DNA of 64,000 nt. Origin: Phytophthora quininea. Lineage: Eukaryota > Oomycota > Peronosporomycetes > Peronosporales > Peronosporaceae. Position 1 is the first letter of the stretch; every line of letters begins with the position of its first letter. The stretch covers positions 434,001-498,000 of the forward strand of contig JAAVTG010000581.1 of NCBI GenBank assembly GCA_011947345.1, written 5' to 3'. Below the pieces are notes generated by a model, which ran no database searches, was not told the origin of the DNA, and worked only from the letters and a program-made list of their open reading frames with translations. Positions 56,670 through 64,000 of this stretch are shown here, in pieces. A program made the position numbers and the translations under genes.

Positions 56670-56739
56670 TAAGATATTGATATCAAAAAGATAGACCTAA
56701 ATTGGAGAGTTCTCCTCCTCTACGGATCGTGCCCTTGCT

Positions 56740-58660
56740 GCTTCCAAGCAGCCTGTAGAGCATTCCTCGCATCTCTCAAGTGATCAGTAATTTTGTCAAG
56801 CCCAAGACGATTGACAGCCCTGTTTACAATGCTCTACAGCGCGTGATTGAAGTTCATGGATCGTCTCGACCTTGGCTGTATCAACACCACAGCGAAGACT
56901 GCTACGGGGCAGCAACCTGTAACCACCTTGAAGTATTGAAGCGGCTGGATGAAAAGTATCAGCAGCATAGTTTGTCCCGAGCCTGCCACCCGTAGCGCCG
57001 CGTTTCACGGCCACTTAGAGGTGGTAAGATACCTCTAAAGAAGAGTCGATGAATTTTGGTTAGAGAAAGTCTTCTGTGCCGCAGCTCGTGGTGGGCACGT
57101 TGCTATCGTGGAGTTGCTCTTTTCTGCATCTTACAATAACGGAGAGGCTGTGGTTGCTGCTGCAGCAAACAGGCAGTGGGAATGCTGGAATTTCTTCTAG
57201 TTAATGCTGATACTCGGATTCGTATCGATATTCGCTACTTTGACATCGCTCTAATCGACGCTGCTGCAGCAGGACACGCTGAAGTCATATCACTTCTTAG
57301 AACGAAGTGCAGCCGTCGCGGTATCGCTAATGCCCTAGCGGTTGCTACGGAAAATGACCACATTGATGCAAGGACAGCGCTGCTCAAGGACCGCATTTTC
57401 GTAAATATTAACGATGCAGTGGAGGGCAGCAGCAAAACGAAAAATTGGAGTGACATGGTGAAGCTATTGCTACACAAGCGCACCTCGGTCGACGCAGACG
57501 CTTATTATTCCGCGCTGCAAGTTGGTGAAGTTTGTGACACAATCAATGAGACGACTGAGATGGAGGTTTACTTGAAACACAACGATTCGCTCCGAGATGA
57601 AGCCCTATATCTGGCAGCTTCGAGTGGTTCAGTGGATGTGGTAAAGCTCCTTGCTCCTCACTGTGGCAATAATTTTGGCTCAGGGACCGCCACTTGGAGG
57701 TTGTGGAGGTGCTGCTTGAGCTTAAGTCTGCCAAAACTTTCGAGTTCTATGTCACGACGAAGATTCTAGCCGAGGAGTGTGACGACCACATTGGGTACAA
57801 GGCACTAGCTACTGCTCCTCAAAACGACCACGTGGAAGTGATGCAAGTACTAGCTAAGGGACGAGCGCAAATGTATCTAACCCTGCATAGAAAATTGCTG
57901 CTCAGAAGGACCCATGTGAAATGGTGGCAAGTCATTCACCTGGAGGTCCAGGAAACAGCGATGACGAGCTGGGGCAGATCGTAAGACGCTACTATCGCAT
58001 GAAAGAAGAATTAGTGCAAGGAATGACGAAATCGATGGTGTATGCTATCTCTGAGAGATACTCCAAAGGGAAGGATGCAAGCTCTGGGTTGGTGTGAGGT
58101 GTTGGTGGTTGAACTGCCTCTCAAGGTTGGATAAGCAGCCGCGGTGTTACCTCAGCGTGTTAGAAGCGTATAGCGATTGATGGAGAAACGTGAAGCGGCT
58201 GATATCGGCGCTGTACTAACAAAATCTGTGGCATGTAGCAGCCTCGAGATTCTCAAGTTGCTGGTCCAGAAGAGTGACTCTTCTTCTCAGGAAAAGGCTT
58301 TGGCGACTGCGATTGAAGCCTTGATCTGGTGGACTAAGACATGCGGAACGCGCTGTGAAGACAACCACACCAAAGGGCCAAGGTCGAAATGCTCGAGCTA
58401 CTTCTACAGAAAAGCGATCCAGCTGCCATCCCACGCATAGTGAAAATGCTGCAGCCAGCGGCTTTGCCAATGTGGTCGAGTAGCTACTGCACGAAATTGA
58501 CGAGATCAGGGTAGCTGCCGATGTGAAGATGCTGCTGGATAAAAGTGACCGACCTGCTATCTCCGCCGCGTTCGATGCGCCAATAACGCAGGCCTGCAGG
58601 ATGTGACGGAATTACTACGTCCACGTGCGATCCAGCCTAGTTGCCCTACGCTGTAACGAT
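56740..58660 (+). pseudogene. Decayed ankyrin-repeat gene
   Basis: It begins with the ANK header (VISNFVKPKTIDSPVYNALQ and VIEVHGSSRPW), then ankyrin units in changing frames (CNHLEVLKRLDEK, GHVAIVELLFSAS, AAAGHAEVISLLRTK, SSGSVDVVKLLAPHC, NDHVEVMQVLAKG). Stops and frame changes occur throughout, and later units fade by 58660. There is no continuous repair by single bases, so I treat it as a true pseudogene. Confidence 0.65.
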
Positions 58661-58769
58661 TTCGGAGCATCGTAATGATGTCAGCTGCAAGAAGCGCCGA
58701 CTAGCGTAAAGAACTGTTTGGAAACTTGCAAGACAGCAATAAAAACAAAATGAAACCTATGACGTGCAC

Positions 58770-59861
58770 CTCCAATTTATTTGGTTGGTACGCCGGTCGT
58801 GCCAACTTCTGTTGATCCTGTTGAAATTAAGCAAGAGTTTTACAACCTCCGAGTGGTTTTGCCCCACAGCCTTTTGGAGCACGTGCTCCGTCCTGCAGGC
58901 AGGCCCTTCCAGCAGCAGCTTCGCCGATCAATGCAGCCATTTTCTGCAGCAGCGGCGAAAGCTCGAATCCGGCTCTCGTCATTTACCTCGATATCCTCGT
59001 CTTCAATTAGAGGTTTGAGCTGCTATATCTCCCTTCTCAGTCGCCACATTCAGAGCACTTTGGCGTCGCAGCTGCGATCTCGACAGCCTACTTCTGCGAT
59101 CCATTCGATAGTGTCCCGATGGCCTTTGATTGCTGCGTCCATCATCAACAAGTCCATATCCACGAATGTTGTGTCCTCGATGTAGTGGTAGAGGAACTTG
59201 TACACCTGCGAGCATCTATGGAGAACAGCTTCAAACAATGCATTTTTAAACGCACGCTGTGCCCAGTTCGTTCCCATAAGCTCCGCCACCAGCACTTTTG
59301 TCACTTTCAAGTGGCCATTAGCTGCGGCGTCTCCTAGCGCTCTCTCGAGGTGTCTTAAGTCTTGCTGTACATCCGTGAGTCTACTTTTCGTCAATTTGAC
59401 TGCCCACATAATGCCATCAGCAGCAGCTTTGAGCAAAACTTGTCCGGGCTAACAAACAGTTGGGTAGGTTTCCTCCAGCCACTTAAACACTCTGATGTGG
59501 TTATTAGCTGCGGCTTGCGCGAAGGTTGCACTGGAGCACCCTTCACTTCGCTCGGAATGAAATTTTCCAATAGAGTTGACTGGACTTTAGCAGCGGCTCC
59601 GTCCATACAACGGAAAGTACGGGGACGGGAGTGGCCATGGGTTTTCATGACGCGTTTGAGGTCGTTGTAGACGGCGCTGTCGATGGAGTTGGTTTTGAGG
59701 AAGTCGCTGACTTGTCTGACGATGTGGGGAGACTCTGCAGCGAGCAAGGCAGCGCTTGAGATACGACAAGTAGCGGAAGAGAGGCCAGCATCGCTGTGTG
59801 GATCTTTTGTTTTGGCGGGCAATTTTGAAAATTCTATCTTACGAATGCATTGAAAGTCCAT
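58770..59861 (-). pseudogene. Ankyrin-repeat gene, broken
   Basis: The start MDFQCIRKIEF is followed by a degenerate header (HIVRQVSDFLKTNSIDSA, VYNDLKRVMKTHGHSRPR), CMDGAAAK, and ankyrin units (GDAAANGHLKVTKVLVAEL, DAAIKGHRDTIEWIAE, NVATEKGDIAA). Frames change near 59430 and 59050, and the end is not clear. A few single-base errors could account for the main breaks, so an intact gene is possible. Its start codon lies within the fold-back repeat at 59856. Confidence 0.5.
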
Positions 59862-59967
59862 CGTAGACCATGCTCGTCAACGTCGCTTACAGGGCAACCT
59901 CAACTATGCTGTCTTACAGCATAGTTGAGGTTGCCCCGTAAGCGAGTAGACATTGTCTACGATGGAC
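59856..59967. repeat. 112-bp fold-back repeat
   Basis: A perfect 21-bp stem at 59892-59912 and 59916-59936 with a CTT loop is extended by matched CGCTTAC/GTAAGCG (59884-59890/59938-59944) and GTCCATCGTAGAC/GTCTACGATGGAC (59856-59868/59955-59967), with short unpaired bulges between. It could be a fold-back MITE or a hairpin transcript. It lies over the start of the minus-strand ankyrin gene. Confidence 0.85.
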
Positions 59968-60030
59968 GAATGGTGTACAGCGCACAGCAGGAATTGCCCA
60001 TTCTACCGCTTCAATTGCATCTTCGTGGCT

Positions 60031-60360
60031 ATGCGGTTCCTCTTGCTAGCAGTCGGAATTCAAATTGTAAGCCTGGCAGTCAACCCCAACATTCTTCCAC
60101 CCGACAGTTTGCAGAACTCAAGTCTCCGCGATTCTTGCAATTAGGAAAACCCATGCAAGACGCGAAGGAAAGGGCCCTGGCAAGACTAAAGACCACTGAC
60201 AAGGTCGAAATAGCAAGGTGACGAAAACGGAACTGGACAATGCAGGGATGGCCAAAGTGCTCAAGAAGCAGCAAAAGGAGGTAAACGTCTACTTCTTTAA
60301 TAGTTTCGAGGTAAGCAGCAAACTGAAGCGCAAGATTTCTCTCTCGAGCGTACAAGCGAT
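60031..60360 (+). pseudogene. Possible degenerate RXLR-type effector
   Basis: The ATG at 60031 opens a signal-peptide-like start (MRFLLLAVGIQIVSLAV). After a frame change there is an RFLQ-like motif and an acidic DAKER, then a basic C-terminal part (AKVLKKQQKEVNVYFF). A GTAAGC donor at 60313 may mark an intron. Neither the RXLR nor the EER is canonical, and the frame is broken, so I give it low weight. It lies next to a clear RXLR gene on the other strand. Confidence 0.35.
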
Positions 60361-60473
60361 CCACTTGGCCATTTAAGGCCCTCCGCCACCTTCCTGTGTA
60401 ATCAACCGGCGTACTAGAAAATATACGACCCCTATGTTCTGGTTACTCTGCACTACAACTTCTACCAGCCCAA

Positions 60474-60878
60474 CTATGCGAACTTCTTGGGGTGGTTGAG
60501 CTTGTACTGCACCTTAAACCTGCTGTACACGATCCAGTCGACGTGGTCGCGCGGCTTGGTGGAAAGTTTGAGGTTCCGGAAGAGCATCCACGGCATGATG
60601 TTGCTTTCCAGGTACTCGTTGACGCGGCTGGAGATGGTGCTCTCCAACCTCCACTTGGCCCAATACTTGGCGATCACCTCAAAGGGCCCGGCGGAGATTA
60701 TCCGCTCCTCGTCGTCCTTGTTCGATCGCAGAAGTCGCTGCGTTTGCAGTGCCTCGATAGTTGAAATCGCCGTCGGAACTTCGCTCCGTTCCGTAGCGGT
60801 AGTAGCCACGGCCACATTTTCGCTTGAAAGCAACGCCACCACCACCCCCACTGCCATCAGAAACAGATGAACGCGCAT
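60474..60878 (-). CDS. RXLR-EER effector
   Basis: A single exon of 134 residues. A signal peptide (MRVHLFLMAVGVVVALLSS, cut near AVA at about 25) is followed by RLLR at residues 48-51 and EER at 57-59. The spacing is typical of oomycete effectors that are delivered into plant cells. The remaining 75 residues are basic and rich in Trp/Tyr/Phe, with no recognised enzyme domain, and are too short for more than one WY unit. The ATG at 60878 is the only sensible start. Its host target cannot be inferred from sequence. Confidence 0.88.
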   Translation of the reverse strand: MRVHLFLMAVGVVVALLSSENVAVATTATERSEVPTAISTIEALQTQRLLRSNKDDEERIISAGPFEVIAKYWAKWRLESTISSRVNEYLESNIMPWMLFRNLKLSTKPRDHVDWIVYSRFKVQYKLNHPKKFA

Positions 60879-61429
60879 TGCTTTCTGTACCTGGTCGAGA
60901 CGCCGATAATTTCTGACTGAGCCTTTGCAAGGAAGGAATTCGGGCAGCAAATCCCAGAGTTTGGTCGGGCGCAAAGGCCGTGTGAGAAGTTCCAGTACTA
61001 CTCCTGTTGTTATTCCTACAGGACCAAAGGTTTGCCATCAAACAGCTGCTAAAGACGCTCAAGTCAGCTATCGGTATGTGCGTTATCCACCGGAGAGCTG
61101 CTGCAGATGGAAATACTACATTTTGAAAGCAGATTTCCACGCGTGTATCGATATTGTTTTCATGGACAGAAGCTGCATCGCATGCGCTGGCTGCGTTTGA
61201 CTGTGAAGTTCAAATCAAACTCCTGGAGAAACGACCGACGACGAATGCCGATCGCAGTAATTATCAATGGCGCCTTTATACCTCAATACGGTTGACAATT
61301 TTGGGATGTGCACTCTGACTGGCTGGATGTTGTGTTGATTCGAGCCACGTGATGATGACCAAAGTCGACTAGCAGCAACTGGAGTAAAGGTGGTAAGTAT
61401 CACTGATTTGGACCGCTGCATCACGTGTG
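60879..61429. other. Spacer between RXLR gene and LINE fragment
   Basis: No supported gene. The right half of this spacer may be part of the LINE remnant but has no motif to prove it. Confidence 0.4.
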
Positions 61430-62036
61430 TGAGCTAAAGTCCCGTGTGATTTCTCTACGTGGATATCTACTGCCGGTAATTCATGATGTGATAGTACGAA
61501 GTGCTTCGGAGACCTCACAGTCGGCTCACGACTATACTTCCTCAAAGAACTAAATCCTACCATCCAAAACTGCGTTCGCCCGGAATGCCAGGAGATCGAA
61601 ACGGTAGAACACCGTTTTTCACGTGCCCGTCATTAGAACCAATGTGGAGCGAACTATGGAGCCGGTAGTCGACGCTCTTTGCGTCGATCTAAGCTGGAGG
61701 TTGCTGCTCTTCCCAATATTGCAAGACCTCCGTAGGAACTGGAGAAGTGAGCACAAAGAACTGATACTTCTAAGGAGGATCTACACAGCGATAGTGTTTC
61801 ACGCAACATGGCGGCTCAGGAACGACATTCATTTCCAGGGAACGACAGCTGAAGTGCTAAATATTCTCAATCTGCTGAATTCGTTCAAGATGCACTACCA
61901 ATTCCTCTACCAACACGCACATGAGCTTCATTGCAACCGCGCTACTGTGGTCCACATGCTGCAACAACTTGGCTTTGATCCGCCAGAAAATAATATCCCG
62001 GAACCGATGCACCACATGTGGACGACACGAACGTAA
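61430..62036 (+). mobile_element. LINE retrotransposon fragment (zf-RVT region)
   Basis: The + strand encodes the zinc-binding end of a LINE polyprotein: FLKELNPTIQNCVRPECQEI, then EH, a CPS that completes the Cys/His set, and MWSELWS. A helical tail (VFHATWRLRNDIHFQGTT) runs to a stop at 62036. This matches the zf-RVT domain found after reverse transcriptase. Upstream RT and endonuclease parts are missing. The frame break at the T5 run 61614-61618 fits one missing base. Confidence 0.65.
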
Positions 62037-63025
62037 CTCTCACGGATAGATAGCTTATCACCTTAAGACGAGAAATCCGCTAAACAGTTAATCAATTCGA
62101 TTTCCTACGTGTGTGGGCTAAATTACCAAAAAGTGCGCTGGCCGTTAGCACCATGTGAATAGACTGCATTCAACACCAGGAAGGCCTTTTTCGCCAAAAG
62201 GGTTCAGGACCCAAAGTATTGTTCAATCCAGCAATAGCGCGATTCGATAGTACCTTCATTTGTACCTGACTACAATAGTTGTGGTGAAGATGCGGTTGGC
62301 CACGTGCAAGCAAGTCGTCAGAGCCGAACGTACTGCTGCATCTAGGCATCTGTGTACGAGCCCACAGAGCAAACTCTATTGCTGCAGGGCAACCGCTTAT
62401 CGTTCATCGAATGTATGAATTATTATCGCGAAGAACTTGAGCGCGATGAAGCCATTGTGGTGCGATTGCGGTACACGGTACGTAGTACGAAATGGAATCA
62501 CCGGCTGAAAGACTCTTTTGGCCGATTCGTTTGATCAATGCTGCGAGGCCAGGAGGTCTGTCGATGGGGTGGCTATCGGCGTCCATTGACGAGAAGTTCT
62601 TGAAGATATTCGTCGCGGGGTGGTGGCTTCTTTTACAATGAGCACTCCAAAACGATAGCTATTTTGGCAGTACATTGATAGCTATTTTGACAATATAGCG
62701 TTCCTGCATTCGAGCATTGGTGATTTAGCCCGTATCAGTGGGGGAGGTGAGCTAGCCCAAATCAGTGGTGAAGAAGCCCTCCTCAGTGGTATTTCGGGAA
62801 ATCCCTCGCGTGTAAGTTGTCGTACTCACTGATAGTGTCGAAAGGGTACCTCTGACGCAAGAAATCGGGCTTGATAAGCTCGAATTTCAGCTGTCAAGTT
62901 TGCGAAAATCAGTCTATTGTACTCGTTACTGCCGGTAGGATGATCTCGCTTTCAACTGCAATCCCTCTCTAGTATCTCTATCTCGAATTATAATAGCGAG
63001 TGAGAGCTCCGACGACGCGAATTTC
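62037..63025. other. Gene-poor stretch with small repeats
   Basis: GATAGCTATTTTG occurs twice (about 62654 and 62679), and several ATCAGTGG words lie at 62735-62795. A 60-residue open frame at 62352-62534 has no known features. No supported gene. Confidence 0.45.
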
Positions 63026-63595
63026 TTACTCATCCATGTTTTTCAGACTGTACGGAGGGAACGGATTTCTCTTGAACCCTTGCTTGTACTCATGTGGGAA
63101 CGCTAGCTTGTGCGCCTTGACGTATTCGCTGTACTCGGTCCACTTGGGGTCACTCCGCGGCAAGGACGACAATTTCAGCTCCAGGTATAGTGTTGCTGGC
63201 CGCTTGCGGTCCTCGAGGTTGAACAGAATATTCGACTTGATCTCCTTTTGCAGATTCTTGGGCAGTTTGGACAATTTAACGGTCTTCATCAACTTTGCTG
63301 CGCTCTCCAGCTCTGCCTGCGTCGCCTTGCCCACCGATTTTGCCGATTTGGACCTGGATAATGTCTTCGATAACTTCTCCGACTGGGTTCCAGCGAAGGA
63401 TTTGAGCTTCTCCAGGAAAACTCGCTCTTCATCTTCGTCGGTGACCATCTTTTCAGTTCTCAAGGACCTTCGAGTTTGGGCACGGGGCTCTTTATCGGAT
63501 GAGATCGCAGAGCGTTTGATCGACTTGGCCGTGACGACGTCGGTACTTGAGATAAGCGTAGAGATTGCTACCACGACGAGGAAATGGAGTCGCAT
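63026..63595 (-). CDS. RXLR-EER effector
   Basis: A single exon of 189 residues. The signal peptide MRLHFLVVVAISTLISS (cut near VTA at 23) is followed by RSLR at residues 43-46 and an acidic EER at 56-58, ideal spacing for an oomycete host-translocated effector. The C-terminal 130 residues are Lys/Ser-rich, then have helices containing LPKNLQKEIKSNILFNLEDR and a Tyr/Pro-rich tail. No enzyme domain is seen. A strong Inr/FPR lies just upstream at 63617-63636. The frame is open and undamaged. The host target is unknown. Confidence 0.92.
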   Translation of the reverse strand: MRLHFLVVVAISTLISSTDVVTAKSIKRSAISSDKEPRAQTRRSLRTEKMVTDEDEERVFLEKLKSFAGTQSEKLSKTLSRSKSAKSVGKATQAELESAAKLMKTVKLSKLPKNLQKEIKSNILFNLEDRKRPATLYLELKLSSLPRSDPKWTEYSEYVKAHKLAFPHEYKQGFKRNPFPPYSLKNMDE

Positions 63596-63616
63596 GACGG
63601 TCGTCTTGAGAGGTAG

Positions 63617-63636
63617 AAGGAAGATTGCAAAATGAG
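63617..63636 (-). promoter_or_regulatory. Oomycete Inr/FPR-like core promoter of the RXLR gene
   Basis: On the minus strand GTCTCATTTTGCAATCTTCC is close to the ideal initiator plus flanking region. The expected start site gives a leader of about 35 bases before the ATG at 63595. Confidence 0.7.
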
Positions 63637-64000
63637 ACTCGTGGTCACACGCGGTATGTGTGTCGACAACGAGAGCCGGGGGCAAAGTTCACAATCTGAA
63701 CGGAGGTAAAAGACTCGAACCACAACTAATCCATGTATACACGTAGTACGTGACGTACACCACCAGTGAGATGCACCACTTTACGTGCTGGCGAAGGAGT
63801 CTAACATCCCGTAACTTCCTCTCGTCAATTCTGTAGCGATGGATGGTCGGCAAAACACACTACAAACGTGACTGCTACAACACTCCCTTCCTGCACTCAA
63901 CGTGACCCGCATCCCACCATCAAACATCAACACTCGAACTTGTTTGCTGCTTTAGTTTTTGCACGGGGTACGACTAGCCACTCCCCATCTTGAGATTTCC
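63637..64000. other. Right edge of the window
   Basis: Upstream region of the RXLR gene on the minus strand. No other feature is seen. Confidence 0.5.

Noticed and set aside
1..64000. CRISPR arrays, bacterial operons, rRNA genes
   Set aside because: No regular direct repeats with spacers, no ribosome-binding-site organisation and no rRNA motifs; introns show a nuclear eukaryotic locus.

Overview
The window looks like nuclear DNA of a plant-pathogenic oomycete, most likely Phytophthora or a close relative. I cannot fix the species. The evidence is: two intact secreted proteins with RXLR and EER motifs (60474-60878, 63026-63595), a decayed RXLR gene (16766-17193), a cluster of Crinkler-like genes (11704-17782), short GT-AG introns of 45-80 bases, closely packed genes on both strands, oomycete-type Inr/FPR promoter motifs (TCATTYNNCNWTTY-like), and families such as ankyrin and bacterial-type phosphate acetyltransferase genes.

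Layout. 1-8.3 kb holds housekeeping-like genes: an acidic coiled-coil protein, a TPR plus dsRNA-binding protein, two small membrane proteins and an acidic/lysine-rich protein. 8.4-9.2 kb is an AT-rich element with 15-bp terminal inverted repeats. 9.8-11.4 kb is catalase. 11.7-17.8 kb is an effector-rich and largely decayed region: four Crinkler-like copies, a secreted repeat-rich protein, an RXLR relic and an ABCC transporter fragment. 17.9-42.5 kb is built from repeated copies of three lineage-specific families: a polytopic membrane protein (called MEM here), a nuclear-looking protein with a YEAKR motif and a DUF3427-like C-terminal domain (called YEAKR), and an ankyrin protein (ANK). The order MEM-YEAKR-ANK on the + strand (19.6-26.0 kb) is repeated in inverted orientation at 34.4-39.5 kb. 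Between the two blocks lie two tandem phosphate acetyltransferase genes. 42.6-56.6 kb holds an HhH protein, a PDZ-like membrane protein, a chimeric ankyrin pseudogene with a small insertion, GPAA1 of GPI transamidase, and exocyst Sec3. 56.7-64 kb is a gene-poor end with ankyrin relics, a long fold-back repeat, a LINE fragment and the RXLR genes.

Gene states. Many conserved genes (TPR/dsRBD, catalase, Pta, GPAA1, HhH, PDZ-like, YEAKR, ANK) are broken only by apparent single missing bases in short homopolymers. This pattern points to systematic sequence error rather than to mass gene death. Nonsense codons, a 5-bp duplication, an inversion and truncations in other copies look like true decay. 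Gene models below are given as the span of the recognisable gene, with introns and breaks stated.

How the genes relate. The core genes serve vesicle tethering (Sec3), GPI anchoring (GPAA1), acetyl-phosphate/acetyl-CoA exchange (Pta) and peroxide removal (catalase). The lineage-specific families are duplicated, inverted and recombined around them, and effector genes sit at the decayed edges.
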